Source: Pseudomonadota bacterium
Lineage (GTDB): Bacteria > Pseudomonadota > Gammaproteobacteria > Pseudomonadales > Oceanobacteraceae
Length of the DNA: 64,000 nt
Direction of reading: 5' to 3'
Assembly: GCA_030145845.1 (NCBI GenBank)
Contig: JAIXHJ010000003.1
Coordinates: 341,391-405,390, forward strand
Shown: in pieces, positions 45,073 through 54,323 of the stretch
Layout of the letters: the number at the start of each line of letters is the position of its first letter
How positions within the stretch are numbered: the first letter of the stretch is position 1
The notes under the pieces: model-generated
Told to the model about the DNA's origin: nothing
The model's database searches: none
The model's input: only the letters and a program-made list of their open reading frames with translations
Made by a program: the position numbers and the translations under genes

Positions 45073-45369
45073 ATGGCGGATCTGCTGCAGGACCTTGAGG
45101 CGACCATCGCCCGACTGGAAACCATACGGGATAACCACCCCGGCGTTGACGGACAGCTGCTGGATCAGATTGATGCGTTATATGATCAGCAGTTACGGCT
45201 GATTGAGGCGTCGGTCAGTGCCGCTACGGCCGGTTACCGTGAGGCAACCACGGCCATGAATAAAGCGTCGGCCAAAGCAAAGCAGGCCATCGCAGATATT
45301 GAAAAAGTGGATGATCTGATTGATCAGCTGGCGTCGGCCATTGAACTGGTTGAAGGCCTGATCAGCTGA
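45073..45369 (+). CDS. Small coiled-coil protein of unknown function
   Basis: A 98-residue, wholly helical, acidic protein with heptad-like Leu/Ile spacing (LLQDLEATIARLETIRD and IADIEKVDDLIDQLASAIELVEGLI). There is no signal peptide. It lies 12 bp after the lipoprotein gene behind a GGGAG ribosome site. The three proteins probably act together at the envelope, but nothing names their function. Confidence 0.65.
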   Translation: MADLLQDLEATIARLETIRDNHPGVDGQLLDQIDALYDQQLRLIEASVSAATAGYREATTAMNKASAKAKQAIADIEKVDDLIDQLASAIELVEGLIS

Positions 45370-45414
45370 ACACCGGCGGTAATTGTCCTGCCGGCCAGCG
45401 GCCGGCAGTGTGAA

Positions 45415-46449
45415 TCAGTGGCTGCGGATGCCATTTTTATCCAGTCTGAAATGTTCCTCACGCACGGGTTTACCCTGCACATCTTTCAGTGTCAGCGTCA
45501 GGCGGCTGTCAGCGCGGTCGAGCAGAATTTCGCCGTAATTCACCTGATGGGTATAGGCACCGACCCGGTACTGGTTGGGGCTGACCTCTTTCCATTCTTC
45601 GGTCAGACCTGAACTGGTTACGTCCCACAGTTCATAGCCATTATCGAGCGTGACGCGGCTGAATTCGCCCCAGTGGGTATCACCGCTGATCAGCAGAATA
45701 TTATTCAGATTATTGCGGTTGATGGTGTGCAGCAGGCGCTCACGGTCATAGGGAAAATTCGCCCAGGATTCCCAGCCGGTAGAATCAGCCAGTGTCTGCA
45801 GACTGGAGCCGAGAATAATCAGGTCGGCGGGTTGCTGCAGTTGCTGTTCCAGCCATTGCCACTGCTGTTCACCGAGAGCCGATTCGTTGCCCTGATGGGG
45901 CAGGTAGGGGCCCATATTCTGTGGTGCTTTTTCCTGCTGATATTGCTCACGGCTGACGCTGCGCAGTGGCGGCCGGTTCCAGCGCAGGTCGGGCAGAATA
46001 ATATGAATACGGTAACCATCGGCGATCAGCCAGTCGCTGGTATAAATACCATCCGCCCGCTGGCGGCGGGGTGAGTCACCGGCAACCTGCCAGAAATCGA
46101 GCATAATCTGGCGTGAGGCTTCTTTCTGCGGGTAATCGCTGCCGCCATCGTTAACACCGAAATCATGGTCGTCCCAGATGGCCAGGGTGCGGGTGTTATC
46201 GCGCAGCTGGCGGAACGACGCACGCGACAGCTGCTGCTGATATTTTTTCTGCAGCAGCTGCATATCTTCAGTATCACCATAAATATTGTCACCGAGAAAA
46301 ATAAACAGGTCGGCCTGTTCTGCATTGACTGCGCTGAGGATCGGCGCGTCATCGTCCTGATGAATGCAGGAGCCGAACAGTATTTTTACCGGCTCGGCGG
46401 CCAGCAGGGTCTGACTGATCAGGGTCAGGGTGATTAACAGGTATTTCAT
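45415..46449 (-). CDS. PhoD-like alkaline phosphatase/phosphodiesterase
   Basis: A 344-residue exported enzyme with a signal peptide (about 1-17). Metal-binding motifs of the PhoD family are present: FGSCIHQDD, FLGDNIYGD, AIWDDHDFGVNDGG and LISGDTHWGEFSRV. PhoD-type enzymes release phosphate from esters outside the cytoplasm, usually with Ca and Fe. It lies nine bases after another phosphatase gene, in a module with a TonB-dependent receptor and a Pho box. It is shorter than Bacillus PhoD and lacks its N-terminal domain. Confidence 0.88.
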   Translation of the reverse strand: MKYLLITLTLISQTLLAAEPVKILFGSCIHQDDDAPILSAVNAEQADLFIFLGDNIYGDTEDMQLLQKKYQQQLSRASFRQLRDNTRTLAIWDDHDFGVNDGGSDYPQKEASRQIMLDFWQVAGDSPRRQRADGIYTSDWLIADGYRIHIILPDLRWNRPPLRSVSREQYQQEKAPQNMGPYLPHQGNESALGEQQWQWLEQQLQQPADLIILGSSLQTLADSTGWESWANFPYDRERLLHTINRNNLNNILLISGDTHWGEFSRVTLDNGYELWDVTSSGLTEEWKEVSPNQYRVGAYTHQVNYGEILLDRADSRLTLTLKDVQGKPVREEHFRLDKNGIRSH

Positions 46450-46458
46450 TGGTTTACC

Positions 46459-47580
46459 TTATTCAAAAATCTGTTGTAACGGCGGAGCAGCCTTGCGGCT
46501 GAACGCTGCCGGATCGAGTGCCAGTGCCTGTACGGCGGTTGCCGCGACCTGACTCAGTTCTGCCGGTTTTTCCAGTGCCAGTTCACCCTGATGACGGATG
46601 CCGGGGCCCATGGCGGCAAACCAGGTCTGTTCCGAACCGATAATGCCTTTGGCGAAGGCTGACAGGCTTTGCAGATAGCCCTGTACTGCGCGGCCGGAAG
46701 CATGATGCAGCCAGTCGTCGGCGGTCTGGCCACGGCCATGATCGGTGGTAATCAGCAGCACGGTGTTATCGCGGTAGTGATCCTGCTGCTGCAGGAAATG
46801 CCAGAGTTCGCCGATAAAGGCGTCGTCGCGGTGAGCCGAATGCAGATAAGCGGAGTAGTCACCGTCATGGGCGAAGTCATCGGTTTCCCCCAGACTGACG
46901 TAAATAATCCGCGGTTGCTCGCTGCGGATATATTCTTTGGCGTACTGATAGGTGAAGACATCCAGCCGCACGCTGCTCCACGGGCTGGGGGTCTGTGGCT
47001 GTAATTCGTTCAGGTAACGTTCGCGCTCACTGAGATGGGGCCGTTGCGCACTCATAAAACCGGCATTCACCGGTATGCCGCTGCGTTCACTGTTAATGAT
47101 GTAGGGAAATACATCCCAGCTGCCAAATGCGGCCACCCGTCCCTGAAAACCGGGCTGCTGATTGGCCCATTCAAGAAAGGTGATATTGGGGTTGGGAATT
47201 TTCTGATTGGAATTAATCAGCGGATCGGCATAACCGGACAGCATTTCGTTATAGCCGGGGTAGGAAAAAAACCAGGGGTTGGCAACCTGCATCGGACTGT
47301 TGTTATTGCGGTTACCGATCAGCACGCCCCGGGGAGCCAGTTCGTTCCACAGAAACGGCATCAGCCGGCTGCGGCGCTGCTGTGCATCGTCTGCCCAGAA
47401 CAGCGTTTTCAGCGTGTCTGCATCTTTGACATAGTCCGGATGGCCGATCAGTTGCGGGTCAGCACCGCTGAAGACTTCCTGCCAGCGCAGGCCATCAAGA
47501 GAAATCAGCAGCAGGTTTCCGGCCGCCGCGGCACTGTTGCAGTACAGCAGGGTCAGACAGACAAATAAAAAGCGGGTCAT
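46459..47580 (-). CDS. Alkaline phosphatase superfamily hydrolase
   Basis: A 373-residue exported protein with a signal peptide (about 1-20). Metal-site segments of the superfamily are LLLISLDGLRW near the N-terminus, SLGETDDFAHDGDY and LITTDHGRGQTADDWLHH. The nucleophile region reads PWFFSYPGYNEMLSGYAD, as in type I phosphodiesterase and sulfatase-related enzymes; which ester is cut cannot be told. AAGGAG lies upstream of the ATG. A terminator separates it from the receptor gene, so its expression may be lower than the receptor's. Confidence 0.82.
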   Translation of the reverse strand: MTRFLFVCLTLLYCNSAAAAGNLLLISLDGLRWQEVFSGADPQLIGHPDYVKDADTLKTLFWADDAQQRRSRLMPFLWNELAPRGVLIGNRNNNSPMQVANPWFFSYPGYNEMLSGYADPLINSNQKIPNPNITFLEWANQQPGFQGRVAAFGSWDVFPYIINSERSGIPVNAGFMSAQRPHLSERERYLNELQPQTPSPWSSVRLDVFTYQYAKEYIRSEQPRIIYVSLGETDDFAHDGDYSAYLHSAHRDDAFIGELWHFLQQQDHYRDNTVLLITTDHGRGQTADDWLHHASGRAVQGYLQSLSAFAKGIIGSEQTWFAAMGPGIRHQGELALEKPAELSQVAATAVQALALDPAAFSRKAAPPLQQIFE

Positions 47581-47604
47581 GGATGGCTCCTTATAGCTGG
47601 CGCA

Positions 47605-47636
47605 TAAAAAAGCAGGCCACAGGGCCTGCTTTTCTT
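47605..47636 (-). terminator. Terminator or attenuator between receptor and phosphatase genes
   Basis: Leftward, AGCAGGCC (47630-47623) pairs with GGCCTGCT (47618-47611), followed by TTTTTT. It lies after the TonB-receptor stop and before the phosphatase gene, so it could set unequal expression within the module. Confidence 0.75.
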
Positions 47637-47650
47637 TTACCGGCTGACGG

Positions 47651-49918
47651 TCAGAATTCGACGGTCAGATTGGCAGTGGCGGTACGGGCAGCACCGATAA
47701 AGTAAGAACCTTCAACACCGCCGCCGAGATAACGTTCATCCAGCAGGTTGTTGATCACCAGGTTCACTTCAGCGGCACGGAACAGACCGGCATCCACTTC
47801 TTTACGGTAACCAAGGTTGAAATCCACCACGGTGTAACCGTCCAGACGGTCTTCGTTGGCGGTATCACCATAACGGGCAGCGGTGTATTTACCGCTCAGT
47901 GACGAGTGGTAACGACCGTTGTCATAGTTCAGGCTGATAACGGCCATTTCTTCCGGTGCTGCAGCAACCATGTTGTCTTCTGTGATGTCGGCATCACCGT
48001 CACCGTCGGTATCAATATCTTTGGTGTATTTGGCGCTGTTGGCGGTCAGCGAGCTGTACACTTCCCAGTAGTCGGTCATATTGAAGCGCAGGCTGGCTTC
48101 AATACCGTGGGATTTGATACCACCGACGTTGATGTAGCTGTAATCCGCAGCGTTCAGGTAATCAATACCACTGAGGGTACTGTTGCTGACCTGGGTAATA
48201 CGGTTGGAGAAGTCCACCATGTAGTACACCAGAGTGGCATTGATGCCGGTGCCGTTATAACGCAGACCCAGATCAAAGTTGTCGGATTCTTCGCCATCAA
48301 CATTGTTTACGGCGGTCTGACCGTCATTCAGCATTTCATCTTTAATGGCAGCAAAGTTGGTGGAGAAGCTGGAGTGAATTTCCATTTCATCGCTCAGCTG
48401 ATAAACCACACCCACGTTCGGCAGCACATCCGAGTCACTGTCGGCAGTCACTTTGTCGGTACCGTACAGATCGTCTTCACGTTCCAGATCGACCAGATAC
48501 TGTTTAACACCCAGGCTGACCTGGAGATCGCCCAGTTCCAGTGTGTCCTGCAGATACCACATCAGGGTATCGGTGTTGTAGCTGTATTCGTACTGAGTGA
48601 AATACGGGTCATTTTCGTAATACCAGTACACGGAGGAATCCAGCACTTTGTGCCAGTCACGGCTTTCCGGACGTTCGGATGTTTCGTACCAGAAACCGGC
48701 TTTCAGGGTCTGCAGGTCATCCAGTTTTGATTCCACGTCGGTTAATACGCCGTAACGTTTTTTCTTGTAGTGGGTATGACGGTAGGAAGATACCCGGGTG
48801 GCATCACCGGTATAGGAATAGCAGCTCAGGTCGCTGCCACAGCCAGTGGTATCGTCAATCGGGTCACCGTTATCGTCAACGTAGTAATAGGTATAACCGG
48901 TGTCAGTGTTGTACTGATACGGGGGAGACCAGTCACCGCGGCCTTTCATCTGATGGTAATAAGGCTTGACGGTAACGGTGGTGCTGTCGCCGGCGAAATA
49001 TTCCAGGCTGCCGTACGCCATCAGGTTTTCGCGCAGGGTGCCCCAGGTTTCAGCGTAGTACTGGTCGATATCCGGGTCGCCGGTCCACTGCCAGGTCAGG
49101 TGATCCCAGTCGTTGTTCTGTTCGAAGGCATCCAGAGTGACGCCCTGATAGTTATTTTCGCTGCTGTCGTCAAAGGAGATACGGCCCATCAGACGCATAT
49201 TGGTCTGGTTGGAGACAATCTTGGCTTCGTAATGGGTGCGGTCAGTATGGCCGTTGGAACCATCGCCGATCCAGCGGTTGTTATAGCTGTCTGACATTGA
49301 CACATAGGCATAGGTGTTGGCACCCAGATCACCGGTGTCAGCACGCACGAACAGACGGCGGGCATTATAATCGCCACTGGTCAGACCGACTTCCAGATTT
49401 TCTTCGGTCAGCGGATCGGCAGAAATAAAGTTGAAGGTACCGCCCAGCGCTTCCAGCGATGCGGAAGAGATATCACCAGCCCCCTGGTAAACCTCAACCT
49501 TCTCCATATTTTCACCGTCAAGGAAACGGTTGGCTTTGGCACCGCCACCATAGTTGGAACCGCCATTCGGAATCCCGTCAACGGTAATCCCCAGCTGCTG
49601 TTCATTCAGGTTAATGCTGTAGCCGCGGGCTGAGATGCTGGTGGACCAGTCATCGGAGCCGAAGGTGTCGCCTTCGCTGATGGAAATACCGGGCAGGTTA
49701 TCAACCGAAGCGAATACGCTGGTGATGGCTGACTGCTGGCTTTTCATGGCGTCGGTGGTGATGTTGTTACCCTGAGCGACAGGCTTACCGACAGCCACCA
49801 CTTCTTCAATAACATTCTCGTTGCTGTTACCGGTGGCCGTGTCGGCGGCAAAACCAGGAGCAGCAGCGGCCACGGCAAGCGCGAGCAGTGACAGCTGACT
49901 GACGGTCGGTCCTTTCAT
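47651..49918 (-). CDS. TonB-dependent outer-membrane receptor
   Basis: A 755-residue receptor. A signal peptide (about 1-25, ending APGFAA) is followed by a TonB-box-like IEEVVAVG, a plug domain (about 40-165, with NLPGISISEGDTFGSDDWSTSISARGY) and a 22-strand barrel ending in the aromatic residue (TANLTVEF). The ATG has GGGGGAA upstream. The Pho box upstream and phosphatase genes downstream suggest that it takes up a phosphorus-containing compound or an associated metal, not a siderophore. The substrate is inferred. Confidence 0.93.
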   Translation of the reverse strand: MKGPTVSQLSLLALAVAAAAPGFAADTATGNSNENVIEEVVAVGKPVAQGNNITTDAMKSQQSAITSVFASVDNLPGISISEGDTFGSDDWSTSISARGYSINLNEQQLGITVDGIPNGGSNYGGGAKANRFLDGENMEKVEVYQGAGDISSASLEALGGTFNFISADPLTEENLEVGLTSGDYNARRLFVRADTGDLGANTYAYVSMSDSYNNRWIGDGSNGHTDRTHYEAKIVSNQTNMRLMGRISFDDSSENNYQGVTLDAFEQNNDWDHLTWQWTGDPDIDQYYAETWGTLRENLMAYGSLEYFAGDSTTVTVKPYYHQMKGRGDWSPPYQYNTDTGYTYYYVDDNGDPIDDTTGCGSDLSCYSYTGDATRVSSYRHTHYKKKRYGVLTDVESKLDDLQTLKAGFWYETSERPESRDWHKVLDSSVYWYYENDPYFTQYEYSYNTDTLMWYLQDTLELGDLQVSLGVKQYLVDLEREDDLYGTDKVTADSDSDVLPNVGVVYQLSDEMEIHSSFSTNFAAIKDEMLNDGQTAVNNVDGEESDNFDLGLRYNGTGINATLVYYMVDFSNRITQVSNSTLSGIDYLNAADYSYINVGGIKSHGIEASLRFNMTDYWEVYSSLTANSAKYTKDIDTDGDGDADITEDNMVAAAPEEMAVISLNYDNGRYHSSLSGKYTAARYGDTANEDRLDGYTVVDFNLGYRKEVDAGLFRAAEVNLVINNLLDERYLGGGVEGSYFIGAARTATANLTVEF

Positions 49919-50015
49919 AATTTCCCCCAATAATTGTGTTTGATTAAGCGGGGAAAGGATCAGCTGAAAGGGTTACAGCGGCGTGAACAGATTCTGACAC
50001 TTTCATGTGAAATCT

Positions 50016-50044
50016 GTTGCAGAAAAAGGTCAGATTTATGTCAG
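50016..50044 (-). promoter_or_regulatory. Pho box with three 11-bp-spaced half-sites
   Basis: Read leftward, CTGACATAAATCTGACCT (50044-50027) matches the PhoB consensus of two CTGTCAT units separated by four AT-rich bases. A third unit CTGCAAC (50022-50016) continues the exact 11-bp period. The site lies about 110 bp before the TonB-receptor start. It predicts activation by PhoB under phosphate limitation. Confidence 0.72.
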
Positions 50045-50186
50045 TGGAAAAGGTGCTGTTATTAAATAAAAAGCGTACACAAAAATTAATGAACTCTTTA
50101 AATCCGGGTCAATTAATCCGTGATTCAGTGTGCAGGCCGGCGCAGTATTTTGGGCAATAATGCGCTGGCCGGGCGCTAGTGGCGGA

Positions 50187-50840
50187 TCAGATGGCCTGAT
50201 CCAGATAGAGCTGGATACCGGTCAGCTGACTGACCTGATTCAGGTATTCACGGATGGTGGGCGGAATTTTCAGCTCGGCCACCATGGTCAGATTGCGCAG
50301 GGTGGGGAAAATCATCACATCATCCCAGCTGATGGTGTTTTCATGGTGGGAGGGCAGGGACGGTGCCGGCAGATTGGCCAGCATGGTTTCCACCTGCACT
50401 TTATGCTGCCGGGTATCCGTCATCGCCTGGGAAAAGGACTGACCGATAATTTTTTCTTTTTTCGTGCGGAAATAGCCCCGCGCGTCTTCGGTCATAAACT
50501 CCGGCAGGCCAAGGGCAATGTTGCGCGGAAACAGCAGACAGTTGATAGGCATGCCACTGTCGCTGAAGGCTGCAGAAAAGGCACTGCAGTCATCGGCCGG
50601 GCGGATAACCCGTCCGCCGTCGCCCAGTTCATCAAAGCGGGCTGCAATATCCAGACTTTCGGCGATGGCGCCACCCTGATCGAATTCCAGAATCGGCACC
50701 TGCTTGGCATTCACCAGGCGGTAACAGGTTTCCTCATCATCATTGAGCAGAAATACGGTTTCGTAGCTTATGTCTTTGTAATTGGCCACCATCATGGCAC
50801 GGATGCAGTAAGGGCAATGGTGGTATACATACAGTTTCAT
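50187..50840 (-). CDS. grxB: Glutaredoxin 2
   Basis: A 217-residue GST-like glutaredoxin. The N-terminal thioredoxin fold carries the active site Cys9-Pro-Tyr-Cys12 and the cis-Pro segment KQVPILEFD. The C-terminal helical domain (about 90-215) has the Grx2 pattern SWDDVMIFPTLRNLTMV. It reduces protein disulfides with glutathione. GAGGAG precedes the ATG. It is 40 bp downstream of the ABC exporter gene on the same strand. Confidence 0.95.
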   Translation of the reverse strand: MKLYVYHHCPYCIRAMMVANYKDISYETVFLLNDDEETCYRLVNAKQVPILEFDQGGAIAESLDIAARFDELGDGGRVIRPADDCSAFSAAFSDSGMPINCLLFPRNIALGLPEFMTEDARGYFRTKKEKIIGQSFSQAMTDTRQHKVQVETMLANLPAPSLPSHHENTISWDDVMIFPTLRNLTMVAELKIPPTIREYLNQVSQLTGIQLYLDQAI

Positions 50841-50880
50841 CGTATCTCCTCAGCAGACAATAACAGCGTGGCTGACGGTT

Positions 50881-52725
50881 TCAGTCTTCCCCGATAAATC
50901 CACCGGTCTGATGGTTCCACAGCTGGGCATAAATCCCGCCCCGGGCAATCAGCTCCTGATGCGTACCCTGTTCGGCGATACGGCCGTTATCCAGCACGAT
51001 CAGGCGGTCCATGGCCGCAATGGTCGACAACCGGTGGGCAATGGCGATCACCGTTTTGTTTTCCATCAGCCGGTACAGACTTGCCTGAATGGCGGCTTCC
51101 ACTTCGGAATCCAGGGCCGAGGTCGCTTCGTCGAGGATCAGGATCGGGGCGTCTTTCAGCAGAACGCGGGCGATGGCAATGCGCTGACGCTGGCCACCGG
51201 AGAGTTTAACACCGCGCTCACCGACCTGAGCATCATAACCGCTATTGCCGTACGGGTCGTGAAGTGTGTCAATAAATCCTTCTGCTTCGGCCTTGCGGCA
51301 GGCATCGCGCATCTCTTCTTCACTGGCGTCGGGGCGCCCGTAGAGAATGTTATCGCGTACGCTGCGGTGCAGCAGCGAGGTATCCTGGGTCACCATCCCG
51401 ATCTGATGGCGCAGGGAATCCTGCGTGACCTCACGGATGTTCTGGCCGTCGATCAGGATGCGGCCACTGTCGATGTCGTAGAAGCGCAGCAGCAGATTGA
51501 CCAGCGTCGATTTACCGGCGCCGGAACGCCCGACCAGACCCACTTTCTCACCCGGGCGGATCACCAGACTGAGGTCGTCGAACACCTGCCGGTCCTGCTC
51601 GCTGTCACTGCCGCGGTAATGGAAATCCACGTGTTCCAGACGGATCTCCCCCTGACTGACCTGCAGGCGGCTGGCATCGTCAGCATCGGTAACCTGCGGC
51701 GCTTTGGACAGGGTGTTCATACCATCGGTCACGGTGCCGATGTTTTCGAACAGGGCGCCGACCTCCCACATAATCCACTGCGCCATGCCGTTGATGCGCA
51801 GTGCCAGTGAGACAGCAATGGCGATGGCGCCGGCGCTGATGGCGTGATCCATCCACAGCCAGATGGCCAGTGCGGCGATGGAAAAGACCAGCAGGTAGTT
51901 CACCATGTTCACGGTTACGTTAAGGCCGGTTACCAGCCGCATCTGGCGGTAGACGGTATCCATAAAGCCTTCCATCGACTCTTTGGCATAGCCGGTTTCG
52001 CGGTCAGTATGGGCGAACAGCTTCACTGTCTGAATATTGGTATAGCTGTCGACGATGCGTCCGGTCATGGTGGAGCGGGCGTCCGCCTGCTCGGTGGCGA
52101 TGCGTTTCAGTTTGGGAACAAAATACAGCTGAGTCAGGATATACAGGCCCAGCCAGGCGAGCATTGGCAGCATCAGACGGATATCGGCCGAGGCCGTCAT
52201 CACCAGCACGGCGCCGAAATAGACCAGGATATACACCATCAGGTCCATCAGTTTCATCACGGTTTCACGCACCGCCAGCGCCGTCTGCATGACCTTGGTT
52301 GCCAGCCGGCCGGCAAAGTCATCCTGATAGAAGGACAGGCTCTGATTGAGCAGATAGCGGTGCGCCAGCCAGCGGATTTTCATCGGATAATTGCCGAGCA
52401 GGGTCTGGTGCACCAGCAGGGCATGCAGATAGACCACCAGTGGCATCACCACCAGAATCATAATCGTCATCATCGCCAGCCGGGTGCCTTCTTCGGCCAG
52501 CAGGGTGTCCGGATTCTTCTCTGCCAGCCAGTCCACCAGGTCGCCCATAAAACCGAACAGCATGACTTCCAGAATGGCCATGGCGGAGGTCAGCAGTGAC
52601 ATCGCCAGCAGCGGAACTTCCAGACCCCGGGTGTAATGACGGCAGAAACCGTACAGGGATTTCGGTGGCTGCTGCGGGTGTTCCGGCGGGAACGGGTTGA
52701 TCAGGCGTTCGAATAATCTGAGCAT
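50881..52725 (-). CDS. ABC exporter, fused permease and ATPase
   Basis: A 614-residue half-transporter with a six-helix membrane domain (about 35-330). The ATPase domain has Walker A GLVGRSGAGKST, the Q loop, signature LSGGQRQR and Walker B ILILDEATSALD. It works as a homodimer or heterodimer. It resembles the MsbA/multidrug exporter group; lipid, peptide or drug export are possible. ATG 52725 is chosen because the residues before it look non-coding, although its ribosome site is weak. Confidence 0.9.
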   Translation of the reverse strand: MLRLFERLINPFPPEHPQQPPKSLYGFCRHYTRGLEVPLLAMSLLTSAMAILEVMLFGFMGDLVDWLAEKNPDTLLAEEGTRLAMMTIMILVVMPLVVYLHALLVHQTLLGNYPMKIRWLAHRYLLNQSLSFYQDDFAGRLATKVMQTALAVRETVMKLMDLMVYILVYFGAVLVMTASADIRLMLPMLAWLGLYILTQLYFVPKLKRIATEQADARSTMTGRIVDSYTNIQTVKLFAHTDRETGYAKESMEGFMDTVYRQMRLVTGLNVTVNMVNYLLVFSIAALAIWLWMDHAISAGAIAIAVSLALRINGMAQWIMWEVGALFENIGTVTDGMNTLSKAPQVTDADDASRLQVSQGEIRLEHVDFHYRGSDSEQDRQVFDDLSLVIRPGEKVGLVGRSGAGKSTLVNLLLRFYDIDSGRILIDGQNIREVTQDSLRHQIGMVTQDTSLLHRSVRDNILYGRPDASEEEMRDACRKAEAEGFIDTLHDPYGNSGYDAQVGERGVKLSGGQRQRIAIARVLLKDAPILILDEATSALDSEVEAAIQASLYRLMENKTVIAIAHRLSTIAAMDRLIVLDNGRIAEQGTHQELIARGGIYAQLWNHQTGGFIGED

Positions 52726-53012
52726 TGAGTATGAAACCGGGGGATAAATCAGGTCGCACACCTTAACCAACCCCTGCGGCGAATGTAAGCTGGCCGGGTG
52801 ATTTTCTCTGTTCGTCCGATGGAATGGCGGCTGCACAGGGTGGGGTGACAGAGCGCTTCAGCTCAATCAGGAAGTCTCATGGTGATTCATGTTACGATCT
52901 GCAATTCTTATCGACAGGACAAGGAAAAATCACTGTACTGTCGTGAAAATGAGCCTATCTTTGCGCCACTTTTATTCACCGCTCCGGACCCAAGAAGGAG
53001 GTAGCGAGCCCA

Positions 53013-54176
53013 ATGGTTGTGAAACCTGAAGATTACTACGACGCCGACACATTTGCCCGCCTGAAAGCCTTTGCTGACCAGCAGGAAACGCCCTGTCTGG
53101 TGGTGGACAGCCAGACCTTCACCCGTCAGCTGGATGATCTGATGGGCTGTTTCCCATACGCCAAAACCTATTACGCCATCAAAGCGAACCCGATGCCGGA
53201 ACTGCTGACGATTCTGCGTGACCGCGGCTGTAATTTTGACGTGGCATCCCGCTATGAGCTGGATAAGGTAATGGCACTGGGCGTGAGCGGTGATCGTATC
53301 AGTTTCGGGAACACCATTAAGAAGGCAGCTGATATCCGCTACTTCTATGACAAGGGTGTGCGCCTGTTTGCCACGGATTCAGAAGCTGACCTGCGTAATA
53401 TCGCCAAAGCGGCGCCGGGGGCGAAAGTGTTTGTCCGTATTCTGAGCGAAGGCTCCGAGACCGCAGACTGGCCACTGTCACGCAAATTCGGCTGTCACAG
53501 TGATATGGCGCTGGACCTGTGCATCACCGCCCGTGAACTGGGGCTGGAACCTTATGGTATTTCGTTCCATGTCGGTTCCCAGCAGCGGGACATCGGTGCC
53601 TGGGATGCCGCCATCGCCAAGGTGAAAGTGATTTTTGAGCGTCTGGCGCAGGAAGATGATATCCAGCTGAAGATGATTAATATGGGCGGTGGTTTTCCGG
53701 CCAATTATCTCAGCCGTACCAATGACCTGCAGACTTACGCTGAAGAAATCACCCGTTTTCTGGAAGAGGATTTCGGCGACAATATGCCGGAAATTATTCT
53801 CGAACCGGGTCGCTCGCTGGTGGCCAATGCCGGCCTGCTGGCCAGTGAAGTGGTGCTGATCAGCCGTAAAGACCGTACCGGTCTGCACCGCTGGGTGTAT
53901 GTGGATATCGGTAAATTCGGTGGTCTGATTGAGACCATGGATGAAGCGATCAAATATCCGCTGTATGCGGAGAAAAAAGGCGAGGCAGAAGAAGTGATTC
54001 TCGCCGGCCCGACCTGTGACAGTGCCGATATTCTGTATGAAAATTACAAATACGAACTGCCGCTGAATCTGGCCATGGGTGACCGCCTGTATTGGTTCAG
54101 TACCGGTGCTTACACCACCACCTACAGCGCTGTGGAGTTTAACGGCTTCCCGCCGCTGGCGTCTTACTGCATCTGA
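53013..54176 (+). CDS. PLP-dependent ornithine/lysine decarboxylase (fold III)
   Basis: A 387-residue alanine-racemase-fold decarboxylase. Lys57 in YYAIKANP binds PLP, the phosphate loop is MGGGFPA, EPGRS contacts the cofactor, and the second active-site Cys335 lies in GPTCDSADILYE. The family includes eukaryotic-type ornithine decarboxylase and bifunctional lysine/ornithine enzymes, giving putrescine or cadaverine for polyamine synthesis. It has AAGGAGGT upstream but 13 bases from the ATG, an unusually long gap. The 287-bp upstream region shows no other feature that I can support. Confidence 0.9.
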   Translation: MVVKPEDYYDADTFARLKAFADQQETPCLVVDSQTFTRQLDDLMGCFPYAKTYYAIKANPMPELLTILRDRGCNFDVASRYELDKVMALGVSGDRISFGNTIKKAADIRYFYDKGVRLFATDSEADLRNIAKAAPGAKVFVRILSEGSETADWPLSRKFGCHSDMALDLCITARELGLEPYGISFHVGSQQRDIGAWDAAIAKVKVIFERLAQEDDIQLKMINMGGGFPANYLSRTNDLQTYAEEITRFLEEDFGDNMPEIILEPGRSLVANAGLLASEVVLISRKDRTGLHRWVYVDIGKFGGLIETMDEAIKYPLYAEKKGEAEEVILAGPTCDSADILYENYKYELPLNLAMGDRLYWFSTGAYTTTYSAVEFNGFPPLASYCI

Positions 54177-54225
54177 TCCTGCCCGCCGCCCGGCCCCTCT
54201 GGCCGGGCGTCATTCCCCGTGTTGT

Positions 54226-54252
54226 AAAAACCGCCGCAATGGCGGTTTTTTT
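54226..54252 (+). terminator. Intrinsic terminator after the decarboxylase gene
   Basis: AAAACCGCC pairs with GGCGGTTTT around loop GCAAT, followed by more T. A second hairpin (CCCGGCC/GGCCGGG) lies just before it. Confidence 0.8.
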
Positions 54253-54323
54253 ATGCCAAATGCTTTTCCGCGTCATATTTTGTCGTTAGTCTCGCTGCTG
54301 GTGCTGATACAGGGAGGTAGGTT

